Positions 22,867 to 35,590 of a DNA stretch of 64,000 nt are shown one piece after another. The translations under genes were made by a program, and so were the position numbers. Below the pieces are notes generated by a model, which saw nothing but the letters and a program-made list of their open reading frames with translations, was not told the DNA's origin and did not search any database. The stretch lies in the NCBI GenBank assembly GCA_036426205.1, contig CM071568.1, positions 305,493,682 through 305,557,681 of the forward strand. The letters are read 5' to 3'. The stretch is from Ascaphus truei (Eukaryota > Chordata > Amphibia > Anura > Ascaphidae). Each line of letters starts with the position of its first letter. Position 1 is the first letter of the stretch.

Positions 22867-23399
22867 AGACAGAGAAGAGTGCGGGTGGGTTATGATTGTG
22901 CTTGTTGATTAGTGATGAAAAGTAGGTTTGTTTAGCCTGAGAGAGGGCAGATAAAAAAGGACAGCATAAATTTTGAGTGAAGGAAATCTGCGAGGGTAGA
23001 GATTCCTCCAGGAGGCGTTCAGAGGAAGAGGGAGGAACGCAGCACGCGTGTGTGGCAATTTAGCCAGGGTTGGGGTTTAGAAGGGCGAGGATGTCAGAGA
23101 GAAAAGCGGGGCATGTAGACAAGACAGGAGGATAATGCAAAGTTGTAGTTCCTGACCAGGTTTCAGGTCTGAGACTGAGCGAGGAGAGGGAGGAGCGTAA
23201 AGTGGAATCAAAAGCTGGTAGGTTAATATAGCGCAGCTTTCTACAGAAACGAGGGCTAAATGGAGACGGAGAAGGGGAGAAGCGAGATGAGGTTGATGGT
23301 CAGGAGAGGAAAGTTTGAAATGGAAGAAATCAGTGAGATGTTTTAGTGAAGACCAGGACTAGGTAGTGGCCATCCTTGTGGGGTGCTGGTGCAGTCCAC

Positions 23400-23700
23400 T
23401 GTTGGAGGGCCAAAAGAAGTGTTAGAGAGAGAAAGTGGGAAGCCCAAGGGAGAGAGGGGTCATCAATGTGGCAGTTGAAGTCCCAAGGAGAAGAACAGGG
23501 GACTCTAAAGAGAGACTGGATTCAAAGTGAGAGAGAAAGGCAGAAGGGTGAGGTAGAGGTAGGTGGGCGATGATGACCGCCACTGACAGGAAGAGGAGAG
23601 AAGTCTGGACAGTGTGAGCCTCAAAGGGGAGAAAAGCAAGACGAGGGAGGAATTGGAAGGGTTCGGTAACGGCAGAGAGAGGAAAGCAGGAGCCCCACGC
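23400..23700 (-). pseudogene. Decayed L2-like endonuclease
   Basis: SPVLLLGTSTATLMTPLSLG appears where LINE endonucleases have a GDFN block (LLLGDFN). The key Asp and Asn are changed, and the surrounding frame is only weakly conserved. Annotated by position relative to the RT. Confidence 0.5.
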
Positions 23701-24345
23701 CTCAACCCATGCCATCAGGGCGCGGACGAGGGAATGTGGGAGAGAGGCCACCATAAGAGAAGGGCAGAGTCCAGACTGAGTGAGCCAGTCTCAGTAATAG
23801 CAATAGGAGCAGAGCGTGAGAGAGAAAGTCATGCACAGAGAGGAATGTTAGAGAGAGTGCATTCCAAAGGGCACAAGAGAAAGGGCGAGTAGTGATGGGG
23901 GTGCAGGGATGGGTATGAGGTCAGAGTGTGGACACCAGAATGAGTGGAGTTATATGGGGAGGCGCGAGGACGAGAGCATGTCAATAAGGCTTTTTACTTG
24001 ATAAAACGCAATGCGTTCTCCTTGACAACCGACAAAACGAGTTGCATTAAGACAAGTGAGACGGCAGCAATACAAGAGACGGAAGAACGAAGTCAGATAG
24101 GAGAATAAACACACGCCTGTGATGGATTCGGCCACAGAGCAACTTACTGCTGTTTTACCCTCCCCCCCTCCTTTCCCACCCCTTCCTTCCCATGTCTAGT
24201 ATTATAAGTGTCTGTCAATATCGTCTTGTTAGTGGTAAAGTTTTCTTCTGTAGGATGGATGTTACGAACAGGTTTTTTTTAATGTACAAGACAATGTGTT
24301 GCTAGACCATGTTAAGATATCAAAAAAAACAAACCTAATAAAATT

Positions 24346-24995
24346 GTAAATAAACAATACAAACCGGCGCCGGGAAAGAGCCAATGGTATAAAAGTCTCT
24401 AGTGGTGGGGGTGTGTCTGCGTTTAAACGTTTTTTGTAAAAACACTAAACGTTTATCACAGTAGTAGTTGCGGAGAGGAGATTTTCGGCGCTTCCATCCA
24501 CCCCAAGTGAGGGTGTTTCCGGCGGAGGTTGATTGGCAGCCCTGGAAGCTCCAGAGTCGTTGGGTGATGCATTTCCGGTCGCGAGAGTGAGAGAAGATCT
24601 TGGGAAGTCACGTGCTCGGACGGACTGCAACCGGACATCAGATATCCTTCCTATGCGTATTTTTATTATTTTAAAAACACCGGATCCACATCTGTTTGCT
24701 TGTTTGCACTATGATGTGTTTTAAACGTTTATCACAGTAGTTGCTGGAGTAGAGATGTGTTTTATGTAGTGTCGTCTTTTCTCGTTTGTCCTGCATGTTA
24801 CTAATTTGCATTGTTGCACTATGATGTGTTTTCTTTGTTGCTCGTTTTTTCTGCACTTTTGTGGAGATAACGTCTTGAAGAAGGGCGGGAATATCCATCA
24901 AACAAGCAGACACCCACCACTAGAGACTTTTATTACCTTGGACTTCTACTGTTCCCTTTGGACTATTGTGGCGCCGGTTTGTATTTGTTATTTTG
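24346..24995. repeat. Foldback element with imperfect inverted arms
   Basis: About 24346-24420 (acaatacaaaccggcgcc and tagtggtgggggtgtgtctg) pairs in inverted orientation with about 24903-24992 (agacacccaccactagagac and ggcgccggtttgtattt). The spacer repeats taaacgtttatcacagtagt at 24447 and 24724. The string cttgaagaagggcgggaa near 24872 resembles decayed hammerhead 5' halves. Confidence 0.6.
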
Positions 24996-25809
24996 TGGAT
25001 TTGTTCACTAACTGTGATTTGGAGTTAGTATCACCTGTGCAGCCTATGTTTATACATTTGTGTAGTGTAGAAGCCTATTATTAATCACCACACTGTATGG
25101 TTTATTGTATTCACTTTTAGCGCTTTTTACACCTATTTTTTTTCTAATAATTTGTGTTACAAAAAAAAAAAAGAAATAAGGCGGAGTACCAGAATTGGGA
25201 GAGATATCTCCAGAAGCAGGAGAAGAAGCATGGATAGAAAGAATGTGGTGAGGATGATTTGTATGGTGTGCTTTATTGCTGGGTGGTATAGCTGTGTGGT
25301 TGTCAGAAGGCGCAGGTAGAAAGATTCCATGTGAATGAGACGCGGTGAAGGAAGGAGAGATGGAGATATATGAAGTAGTTAGAGCATAAGAGGCTGGCGG
25401 ATAGAAAGAGTGATATTTCAAAATAGTGAGGGTCACAGCATTCAATATAAAAAAGTACAGCCGCTCACACAATCGTAAACGTGCTGAGAGGTGCAGTCTG
25501 GGATAGATGATACCTCCTCTTCCAGCGTAGTTCTAGAATGCAGAAATCAAACCAGCAGGTGCTGTCCACTGTGTTCACTCCTTTTTGACTCCAGTTTGCT
25601 TGCTCTTGACCAGAAGGCTTGCCAGACAGCAGAGGGCTGCGATGCGGACTGTGTTTTTATAGCTCTAAAATGTCACCTGACTTAAGACAATCCCGGCAAC
25701 TATAATTAGCACACATGTGAGGGCCATTAACACGAGGATTTTCTAAAGAGGTGTTTGCCAAGTAAGAAGTTAAATACGATCCAATTGTCAATGAGTCTTA
25801 ATTTAATCA
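24996..25809. other. No recognised gene
   Basis: Short ORFs and an A-run near 25160-25172. No domain or repeat family was recognised. Confidence 0.35.
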
Positions 25810-28800
25810 AAAATTGTTTTATTGAGCGCATGACATGATACATTCATTACAGTCGCTATCAACCCAATGTTCATACAAATATGTAATCATGACTACTCAT
25901 TATAATGAAACAACTCAAACTGACGTACGGGGAGGTGACGGTAATGAAGAAAATGCACATTAAACAAGACCACCTACGGGGGGGACGGGGAGGGGGGGAA
26001 GGGGGTAAGCAGTCTTAGTCTTAGATGTTCTGAGGCGTCGGCAGAAGGAGCAAGCATGTGGGCCCCTGGGTTGGGGATCAATCAGGGTCCGCCTTTCTAT
26101 TCCGTGTGGTTTCTTCACATCCCCTCTCGGCCACCCTCCCCCTCCTCTCCCCCCCCTGCAAGGACCCTCCGACCTATCTAGAGGTACGACTGGACTATCG
26201 TCGGTCGAACTAGTGGTGTGTGTGCATCCGTCTAGTGGCTTCCAGCATCAGAGGAGAATGGACAATGACTATCAAAACAATATGTGAGAGGCACTGACCA
26301 TGCGGATATCCATTTGGGCAAGCCACAACTTTTAGAAATTTTGAGCAAGTGTCGTTAAGCCAGACTGTTAACTGCTCCATCCGACACCGGACTACCAAAT
26401 TCATTCATGATGTTGTGGGATATTGGGTACCTCGGGTGCTTCAACAATGCTGCGATTCGCACCTCAGGGCAGTTGCAAAAATGTGCATGTGCAACCAGGG
26501 GTCCAACGGGATTGTTGCAACGAGAATTCTCTGTAGCAATTACTGAGTCTTCCATAATGGGATTAGCTTGGGGCAACCCCACAGCTGTGCAGCAAGTTGC
26601 CTGTTCTCCACATTGTTTGGGGCCCAATGGGGAGTTAATTTCTGACACAAACTTAGATAATGTATTGGAGTCAGGTACATCTCATTAGGACTTTATACCA
26701 TTCTACTTTTCATGTGGTGCATATAGAAACTTTTTTTAGATGCAGCTGTAATAATGTGGCGGTCCCAGTCCTCGTCTCTAACGTCGTATCCTAGTCCATC
26801 TCCCACCGGGTCCTGTAACTCAGCTCTTCGTCAGTCGCTGGGGAGACTACCTCTTTAATATACCAGAGATGAGTCCACTGGTTTCTGTCCTCTGGAGCAG
26901 AGCTGTTCGAAATTAGTGCACTTCGGGCGGATTGGGAATTTAGAGTTAGAATGCTCTTATCTGGAGGTTATCTAAAAAATTCGGAGTTTGGAACTGTTTT
27001 TTCCGATTTAATGTGCTCAAAAGATTGTATTGTTATCGCCGTCCCTCCAGGTGTTCGTAGTGTAGTAGGCGAGTGTAGCCATGCTGTTTCCAAATGATAA
27101 AGTCTTTACTGTGCGACCCGGAGCGATCAAGGGTTCCCCATATGGGGGCGTCATCAAGGAGTGCTATCGTGTTGTAAGGGCAAATCTAAACCTGCACTGT
27201 CCCAGACTGACAAAGAGCTATTGACGCAGAGGCGGGTTGCTTATGGGATTTATTATATACCCATTTTTGGTAGACAAGATAGGTTCTGCAGCGCCACCGG
27301 GGCGCAGCCGTCCGCCTCTAGTTCCACCCATAGTTTTTTTAATCTCGGCTGAGTGTGCCACTGGGTTAATTTGGGATAATGGCCGCTCTGAACATACGAT
27401 ATCAAGCAATCCGCCACAACACTTCATTGGGAAAGAAAAAATAATGGCAAGCCGCCTCTTACACCCCTACTGAACCACCCCACATACAGCCCCCACGCTA
27501 TACAAGTCTCCCCGTCGACACACGATAACTACCCTCATATCCCTGACCTCCCCGCCCCCTTCAACTCTACGATTCCCCCCACAATTTAGAAGAACCCCTC
27601 TACTGCCACACCCGAGCCAACCCCCCAACAACCCCCTTGTCGCCCCCCAACCGTGCCCTCCGTCCTATCACAACCTTTGTCCACCCACCGCTCCTCGTAC
27701 TCTCTATATCCTGAAATCTTGGCGCCAATTGATCTACTGACCCATCCACCACCTCTACAATCACCCGTCTCTCGGTTCTACTCCCGCTCCTTTCTATGTC
27801 TCGATCCTCCCCCCCTCTCCTACACGAACCTCACCCCCCCGTGGCCTTATCGCTCCCATGCTTCGTATCACGTACTTCCTTCCCCAATTTCCAAAAGGAC
27901 TCTGCCCCCAGCAACACTTTTTCTGCAATCTCAACTCCTCCGTTTTCACTTCCCATTCCACAGCACGACCCCCATCACCCCGCCGGGCCCTTCCACGTTC
28001 CACCCTAGCCTGCGCCCCTACCTTTCCTGCCTCTGCCCACATCCTATCTAGGGGGTATAGCCCCTTCGCCGGCGGGGGGTTTGGGCTTGGATACCGTCTT
28101 CTACACCCTGCCCTTTTTTCTTCCCGACCGGCCCCTCCCTCTCCTTCACTCCTCCGCATTTTTCCTTTAGATCATAACCTACTTCCTCCTCCGTCCTTAG
28201 CCACCCCCCCCCCCACCTCACTCCAATCCCCATTCTCTACTCCTATTTATCCCCTCTCTCTCTCCCCCCCCCCCTTTCGCCCGCCCTCTCTCCCCACCCC
28301 AGACCCCCCCTTGTTTGTGGGCCGAATCATCGTGCTAGTTTTGATGCGGGGTGGGTTTTTTACCCTGACAATTTCACCATTGCGGACTGTAGTCGAAGGA
28401 GTCTTCCTTAATTATAGGAATTGGAGGATATGGAATAGTTACAGGATCCTGGGGAGGAGATCATTTTGAGAGTCTGGATTTTACCGATCAGGATATCTGC
28501 TACCATGCCCACCTCCGGAGAGACCTCCTTCAAAGTCCGAATCAGTCTGGGTTTGGTAATTGCTTTATAGAGGTTGTAAAATTGTTGTGTATTGACCCCG
28601 AATGGTATGTAATGGAGGAGGTTTGCATTTGAAATTAAAATCAGTGTGATCAGCTTTCAGTCAGTTTAGGTAAGTTTATGGTTTAAAGCTTCCGGATTTT
28701 GCATGGTTAATTTTGAACCCTGATTATTGCGTTGAATTCCCCGAAAATACTGAAGACATTTGGCCAGAGAGGTGAGGGGCTGTGATAGTGTTAATATCAC

Positions 28801-30090
28801 GTCACAGCGTCCACAGGGCCACTTTATGTGGCTGCTCCCTCTTAATAATAAATCCTCGACTTCAGATATGTCGGCTCATTCCAGTACATCGCGATAGAAT
28901 CACCTCCGGAGGCCTTCCCATTTTAAGCCCTGGAAAGGACCACGAACGTTTTCGGATGAGAAATAATTGAGTCTGACCACCAATGTGTGGTCAAAAAATC
29001 TCTCCGTTTATTAGGCGTTCAAATCAGTTATTATAAGGCCTTGAAACAAAGGTTGATATTGGCCAATTTCCATCCTTATTTGTGTATGTAGACATACTGT
29101 CATTTAAATCATTTTATTTGGAAATACTACATCACATGCTCCTGATTAAATAGCTGAGAACGTACTTAATTTCCGTTCGCTACCTTGTTTGGTCAATACT
29201 TTCCTATTTAACACAGAAGTTCAGCCAACACAAAAACCACAAAAAGGGTAGTTGGAAAATCATATGATTAAGCAGAATATCAGTGTTAGCAGGAAATGGT
29301 TATCAGCAAGATTACAGAGACAAAATGGAGTCACCCCTGATATATATATATTTCTCATCCCAAATTTGGATAAAACCGTTATGTTTGGGGGTTAGGCGGA
29401 TGTGTGACTGCGAGGGGTTCAATACATAAGGGAAGAGAAGGGGGGACAGGGACATCCTGTATGGCTGCGCTCTGAAATCCGGGAAGTCGCCCGAGGGAAG
29501 GCCTGGTGCCGACTTTGCCGTCGGGCTCACGGTACGAGCGAGAGCGCCCCTCAGCAATCTCCCTCTCAGCACGAACTCCGAGCCGAGCGTCTCTCTCAGG
29601 TAGGGCCACGCCTGCGATTCTATCGAATGCTTCTCTTCATCAAGACTAAGCATCACGAGGGATATGTTTTTGGGCTAAATCTATCAAATCTATTGATTGT
29701 TAGTGTTATCTGATGCTTGATCCCACAAATGAACCCTACTTGGATAAGGGTGGACCAACTGCGCGCACACCTGGTTAAGGACGATTAGCCCGTAGTTAAT
29801 TTGCGAAAAAAAATTCGTGCTGAGTTAATCAAGGAGATAGGCGGTAGTTTTTACCAGTCGCTGGGCCTCCCCCTGTTTCTGTGAATCACCGAGATAACGC
29901 CTGAGCACGAGGCCGGGATAGGGGAACCATCCATGATGAGTTGTATAACTGTAATAAATGAGGGGTAATAGTTCCGGAATTTTTTGTAGGTACAGATTGG
30001 AGAAGAGACGCCGTCTGGGCCGGGGGCTTTGGATACTTTCATCATTTCAGTCTTCCCGTAGCTCCTCCATAGGTTTGAATGAAAGTCTGC
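25810..30090 (-). mobile_element. Decayed L1-like LINE split by a pyrimidine-rich block
   Basis: On the minus strand the RT core lies at about 30070-28330 and the post-RT region at about 27230-26210, ending in an A-rich tail near 25815. Both parts match the L1-like element at 57-63.7 kb. Recognisable bits are KAPGPDGVSSP (near 30035), LSLDEEKHSIES (29650), LSPLLFPYVL (29440), PHKVALW (28840) and RMEQLTVWLNDT (26380). The interval 27230-28330 has no counterpart in L1. Confidence 0.7.
27470..28320. repeat. C/T-rich low-complexity tract inside the L1
   Basis: The plus strand is a long run of C and T with many CCCC and CTCTC strings (for example 28206-28280). Proline-rich and arginine-rich ORFs on both strands follow from this composition and are not taken as genes. 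Confidence 0.75.
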
Positions 30091-30099
30091 ACCTTGTAG

Positions 30100-30610
30100 A
30101 TGCGTCCCGGGGGAGAGAGGAGGGAAGGGGGGAGAGAGAGGAAGGAAGGGGGGGATAGAGAGGAGGGAAGGGGGGAGAGAGAGGAGGGAAGGGGTGGAGA
30201 GAGATGGGGAGGGTCGGGTAGGGAGCGCGGGGGGATTGAGAGGAGGGAAGGGGGGAGAAAAGGGGGGACAGAGCGCAGGGGGGGAGAGATAGTGCAGGGA
30301 GGGAGAGAGCACATGGGGTGGGAGGGAGAGAGTGCAGGGGGGATAGGAGAGAGTGCAGGGGGAGCAGGAGAGAGCGCAGGGGGGGCAGGAGAGAGAGCGT
30401 AGGGGGGGAAGGAGAGGGAGCGCAGGTAGGGCAGGAGTTAGGGGGTGGGAGAGAGGGAGGGGGAGAGAGAGGGGGAGGGGTGAGAGAGAGGGGGAGGGCA
30501 GAGAGAGAGGGGGGAGGGGTAGAGAGAGAGGGGGCAGGGAGAAAGCAGGGGGGAGAGAGGGAGGGGGAGAGAGGGAGGGGGAGAGAAAAAGAGGGGGAGA
30601 GGGGATATAT
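30100..30610. repeat. G/A-rich tract of gggagaga-type repeats
   Basis: Almost purely purine on the plus strand, with irregular repeats of gggagagag, ggaggg and gcaggggg. Long ORFs on both strands are composition artefacts. It may form triplex or G-quadruplex structures. Confidence 0.85.
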
Positions 30611-30614
30611 ATCC

Positions 30615-30873
30615 ATCTATATGGATCTATATATATCAGTCTTTATACCAACATTCCCCACATTAATGGTGTGGATTCAGTTCGTGTGAAATTTGAAAAA
30701 TTTGGTGTACAGCAAGGTCCACCCGTGGAATTCCTCATGCTACTGATAGAGGTTATTCTGCACAAAAACTTCTTTAGATTCGATAAACACCACTATCTAC
30801 AACTTACTGGGACCGCCATGGGTTCAAACATGGCGCCTTCCTATGCAAATCTTTTCATGGACCTTTATGAGCG
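30615..30873 (+). mobile_element. Penelope-like element reverse transcriptase fragment
   Basis: The frame encodes ISLYTNIPHINGVDSV, then FLMLLIEVILHKNFFRFD and LTGTAMGSNMAPSYANLFM. The last block is the distinctive motif of Penelope-like RTs, and LYTNIP is their motif A context. The fragment stops exactly at the TA that begins the transposon end at 30874, as if the transposon inserted into it. Confidence 0.85.
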
Positions 30874-31484
30874 TACAGTGGCGGCCGAGCTGAGTCTAAG
30901 GTGGCTAGATCCGCGTCTTTCAGTGTATCCTGTTTAGGTGCGGTTTTATGTCGTTTTCGCCCGGAGTGAACTGCGGTATTTTCGCGCTCGTGATATTTGC
31001 ATTTTATTCTCGCTGGCTGCAATACTGCAATGCCGTGTAAAATCTCAGGGGGGCGTTTGCGAGCTGTTGTCTTGGAAGTCTAATACCTTCGCGGTTCAGC
31101 CCGCATCAGTACACAGTCTGTGTGTGCGCGCGCAGTAATTGTAAATTTGCATATTTAAAGTATGCATGCATTTAGCAGTGCTGTGCTGCTGTACAGTACT
31201 GTATGTAATTTTTTTTTCTCCACAAACCAAACCATTTTTTTTTCACAAGCCTGCCAAAACCATCTTACTGTTTTACGAAATTCAATCTGTGCTGTAGCTT
31301 TTGACTGCGACACTGTGTGTTTGACTGCACATGGTTGATTTTTGTGCTTTTTACATACTGAATTTGGGTGTGTATTATTATGATGAACTGCCTTTTGAAA
31401 TTAAAGTACTGTACAGTATGTATTTAGCTTTGAACATCCACATAGTCATTAATTGTATGAATCTTTTCTCTAATCCTTTCAGAG

Positions 31485-31547
31485 ATGGCAGCTTGCTTCT
31501 TACTGCACAGTGTCCGCTATCAACATAAATTTCCCGAAGTTAGTAAA
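31485..31547 (+). other. Exon-like unit 1: acceptor, ATG, 21 open codons, donor
   Basis: ctaatcctttcag is followed by AG-ATG and 21 open codons (MAACFLLHSV at the start, FPEVSK at the end). The donor is GTGAGT at 31548. Units at 31649 and 38681 have the same layout. Whether this is ever spliced is unknown. Confidence 0.4.
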
Positions 31548-31648
31548 GTGAGTCACTGCCCCTGCGTGTAATTCTCTTTGAGATAGGAGCTTGAGGCGAC
31601 CGCCCAACCCACCTGTATTGTGTTCTTAATCCTCTAATCCTTTCAGAG

Positions 31649-31711
31649 ATGGCAGCTTGCTTCTTACTGCATAGTGTCCGCTATCAACATAAATTTCCCG
31701 AAGTTAGTAAA
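31649..31711 (+). other. Exon-like unit 2
   Basis: Same acceptor, ATG and 21 open codons as unit 1, 164 bp downstream. The donor-like string is GTTAGT (31712-31717). A single C-to-T change separates the coding parts of units 1 and 2. Confidence 0.4.
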
Positions 31712-31785
31712 GTTAGTCACTGCGTCTGCGTGTAATTCTCTTAGAAGTAGGAGCTTGAGGCGACCGCCCAACCCCCCCCCCCCCC

Positions 31786-34190
31786 CGCAACAGTCATACA
31801 GTACATTTTCTGATGTTAGTTAGTTAATCATTGTGTTCTTAAAGCTGCAGTTCAGTTTTTTTTTTAATTTAATTTTTGACTTCAATAGTTTTAGTTTCAT
31901 GTGTGCAATTACCTAAAGAACTGTATAGCTGCAGGTCAATTCGTTCTCCATGTATTGATAGGCAAAATTTGGTGATATACAGTAATTAGAGCTGGCATCT
32001 GTTTATATTCTGCTTCTGTCTCTCAGTGGAAGCTCATGAATATTCATGAGCACTCCTGCACTGACATGACATGTGCTAGAGGGAGGGCAGGGCTGGCAAA
32101 GGGGTATGCCAGGGCTTGTGACAGGACATGAAGGGACAGTGCCTTAGCAAATGGCTGTTAAAATAGAATATTTGAAAATTGGTCTTTCTAAGTTGTTTTC
32201 TTAAAAACAGAAAATGCTAAAAGTATTTTTTCTTACTACAGAACTGATTTACAGTATTAAAAAAACAGACATGCAGGATATTGACTGCGCAGGCACGTAC
32301 TGTAATTCTCTTTGAGATGGGAGCGTTTCAGAACTGATAGTTGTCTTAATCCTCAAATCCTTTCAGAGTTGGCAGCTTGCTGTTTACTGTCCCCCCCCCC
32401 CCATCGCATCATTTTCTGATGTTAGTTAGTTAGTTAGTCTTTGTGTTCTTAATCCGTCCAAACCTCACACTGCCTGCGTAAACTCTAATCTTTGCAGACA
32501 TGGGAGCTTCAGTAGCTGATTAATGCACATGACTCAGCCCCCCCAACCCTTTGAGGCTTATTTTACGGTAACGCTTTGGAAAATCCCTTCTCGATTTTGA
32601 AATGTAAATCTGATTTGCACAGCATAGTCAGAATTGAGAGTTAAAAAGACCTTAAACTGATTAATGTTGTTTATCATTCATTCTTATTCATTGGTCTGGG
32701 GTGGGTGGGGGGGGTTGTGGTTGTTGTCAATGATTATGATTAGCAGTAATGTGAATAAATATTAATTTTATTTTCTCAGGAACCAAAAAATACAAAAATA
32801 AAAAGAATCATGAATAATACATACAGTAATGCTGTCTTTATTAAGTTCTTCTGGCAGATCGAAATTGGATAAACATTTTGAAAACATTTTTAAAATATGG
32901 GGAAACGTGAATAATGCACATTTATAAGAATATTATTTAATAATATATAAGTACTGTAATGTATAATACCCCCCCCCCCCTCTCGCAACAGTCAGACATT
33001 TTCTGATGTTAGTTAGTTAATCATTGTGTTCTTAAAGCTGCAGTTCATTTTTTTTTTATTTTTATTTAATTTTTTACTTCAATAGTTTTAGTTTCATGTG
33101 TGCAATTACCTAAAGAACTGTATAGCTGCAGGTCAATTCGTTCTCCATGTATTGATAGGCGAAATTTGGTGACATACAGTAATTAGAGCTGGCATCTGTT
33201 TATATTCTGCTTCTGTCTCTCAGTGGAAGCTCATGAATATTCATGAGCACTCCTGCACTGACATGACATGTGCTAGAGGGAAGGCAGGGCTGGCAAAGGG
33301 GTGTGCCAAGGCTTGTGACAGGACATGAAGGGGCAGTGCCTTAGCAAATGGCTGTTAAAATAGAATATTTGAAAATTGGTCTTTCTAAGTTGTTTTCTTA
33401 AAAACAGAAAATGCTAAAAGTATTTTTTCTTACTACAGAACTGATTTACAGTATTAAAAAAAAACAGACATGCAGGATATTGACTGCGCCGGCGTGTACT
33501 GTAATTCTCTTTGAGATGGGAGCGTTTCAGAACTGATAGTTGTCTTAATCCTCAAATCCTTTCAGAGATGGCAGCTTGCTGCTTACTGCACATGAGTCGA
33601 CCGCCCAACCCCCCCCCCTCTCGCAACAGAGTCATACATTTTCTGATGTTAGTTAGTCATTGTGTTCTTAATCCGTCCAAACCTCACACTGCCTGCGTGT
33701 ACTCTAATCCTTGTAGACATGGGAGCTTCAGTAGCTGATTAATGCACATGACTCAGCCCCCTCCCCCCCCCAACCATTTGAGGCTTATTTTACGGTAATG
33801 CTTTGCAATATCCCTTCTCGATTTTGAAATGTAAATCTGATTTGCACAGCATAGTCAGAATTGAGAGTTAAAAGACCTTAAACTGATGTTGTTTTGTCAT
33901 TCATTCTTATTCATTGGTGTACTGAAGGGGTGGGGGGGGGGGGGTTGTGGTTGTTGTCAATGATTATGATTAGCAGGAATGTGAATAAATATTAATTTTA
34001 TTTTCTCAGGAACAAAAAATACAAAAATAAAAATAATCATGAATAATACATACAGTAATGCTGTCTTTATTAAGTTCTTCTGGCAGATTGAAATTGGATA
34101 AACATTTTGAAAACATTTTTAAAACATGGGGAAACATGAATAATGCACATTTATATGAATATTATTTAATAATATATAAGTACTGTCATG
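31786..34190. repeat. Tandem duplication of about 1.2 kb inside the left-end copy
   Basis: Unit A (about 31786-32976) and unit B (about 32977-34190) share the same order of segments, from cgcaacagtca(ta)cagtaca and attttctgatgttagttagt to aatatataagtactg and atgtataata. Both contain poly-C tracts and the sub-repeat cagcttgct. The copy at 37.7 kb has this segment once. Confidence 0.8.

Positions 34191-34194
<4 letters not shown>

Positions 34195-34235
<41 letters not shown>
34195..34235. repeat. (TA)n microsatellite
   Basis: About 20 TA units. It joins the left-end copy to the minisatellite that follows. Confidence 0.95.
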
Positions 34236-34236
<1 letters not shown>

Positions 34237-35590
34237 GAGGTGACAGGGAGGGAGGGAGGTGACAGGGAGGGAGGGAGGGAGGGAGGTGACAGGGAGGGAG
34301 GGAGGTGACAGGGAGGGAGAGAGGGAGGTGACAGGGAGGGAGGGAGAGAGGTGACAGGGAGGGAGAGAGGGGTGACAGGGAGGGAGGGAGGGGTGACAGG
34401 GAGGGAGGGAGAGAGGGGTGACAGGGAGGGAGGGAGAGAGGGGTGACAGGGAGGGAGGGAGAGAGGGGTGACAGGGAGGGGTGACAGGGAGGGAGGGAGG
34501 GAGTGACAGGGAGGGAGGGAGGGAGTGACAGGGAGGGAGTGACAGGGAGGGAGGGAGTGACAGGGAGGGAGGGAGGTGACTGGGAGGGAGGGAGAGAGGT
34601 AACTGGGAAGGAGAGATAGAGGTGACTGGGAGGGAGGGAGAGATAGAGGTGACTGGGAGGGAGGGAGAGATAGAGGTGACTGGGAGGGAGGAAGAGATAG
34701 AGGTGACTGGGAGGGAGGGAGAGATAGAGGTGACAGGGAGGGAGGGAGAGAGGTGAAAGGGAGGGAGGCAGGTAGGGAGGTGACAGGGAGGGGGGAGGTG
34801 ACAGGGAGGGAGGGAGAGAGGTGACAGGGAGGGAGGGAGAGAGGTGACAGGGAGGGAGGGAGAGGGAGAGAGGCGACAGGGAGGGAGGGAGAGATAGAAG
34901 TGACTGGGAGGGAGAGATAGAGGTGACTGGGAGGGAGGGAGAGATAGAGGTGACAGGGAGGGAGGGAGAGAGGTGACTGGGAGGGAGGGAGAGGGGTGAC
35001 TGGGAGGGAGGGAGAGAGGTGACTGGGAGGGAGGGAGAGATAGAGGTGACGGAGGGAGGGAGAGATAGAGGTGACTGGGAGGGAGGGAGAGATAGAGGTG
35101 ACTGGGAGGGAGGGAGAGATAGAGGTGACAGGGAGGGAGGGAGGGAGGCAGGTAGGGAGGTGACAGGGAGGGGGGAGGGAGGTGACAGGGAGGGAGGGAG
35201 CTGACGGAGGGAGGGGGTGTGAGAGGTGACAGGGAGGGAGGGAGAGAGGTGACAGGGAGAGAGGTGACAGGGAGGGAGATGACAGGGAGGGAGGTGACAG
35301 GCAGGGAGGGAGAGAGGTGACAGTGAGGGAGGGAGGGAGAGAGGGAGGGAGAGAGGCAACAGGGAGAGAGGTGACAGGGAGGGAGGGAGAGGTGACAGGG
35401 AGGGAGAGGGGTGAAAGGGAGAGAGGTGACAGGGAGGTGACAGGGAGGGAGGTGACAGGGAGGGAGGGAGGTGACAGGGAGGGAGGGAGGGAGAGAGAGG
35501 CAGAGGTGACAGGGAGGGAGGGAGAGGCAGAGGTGACAGGGAGGTGGAGAGAGAGGGAGAGGTGACAGGTATGGAGAGGATGACAGGGAG
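34236..35590. repeat. Purine-rich minisatellite of ggtgacagggagggaggga-type units
   Basis: About 1.35 kb of irregular 15-38-bp units built from GGTGACAGGGAGGGAGGGA, with GAGATAGAGGTGACTGGGA variants. Minus-strand frames of 486-565 codons rich in Ser, Pro and Leu result from the unit lacking stop codons. Dense GGG runs make quadruplex formation likely. Confidence 0.95.

Larger units (their letters stand above)
20900..24140 (-). mobile_element. L2-like LINE, frameshifted
   Basis: Reading on the minus strand, an endonuclease remnant (about 23700-23400) is followed by the pre-RT region (22866-22420), RT (22280-21650) and the 3' tail to about 20900. The open frames are separated by indels and by a run of N. 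RT signatures are clear. Clade placement as L2-like is by overall motif style. Confidence 0.7.
30874..34195 (+). mobile_element. Left end of a second copy of the large Tc1/mariner-like element
   Basis: From TA at 30874-30875 and CAGTGGCGGCCGAGC the sequence matches the left end of the copy at 37734 for over 3 kb. The left flank differs (Penelope-like RT here, LINE there), which fixes 30876 as a true terminus. The internal part holds a tandem duplication of about 1.2 kb. After 34195 a TA run and a minisatellite follow and the transposase part is not found, so this copy is incomplete or interrupted. Confidence 0.7.

Noticed and set aside
27653..28469. Proline/serine-rich plus-strand ORFs and arginine-rich minus-strand ORFs
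   Set aside because: Pyrimidine-rich low complexity inside a decayed L1.
28950..29362. Possible small insertion with ggatgagaaata inverted ends in L1
   Set aside because: The 12-bp match is too short and no target duplication was seen.
30047..30616. Pro/Ser/Leu-rich and Gly/Arg/Glu-rich ORFs
   Set aside because: Purine-tract composition on both strands.
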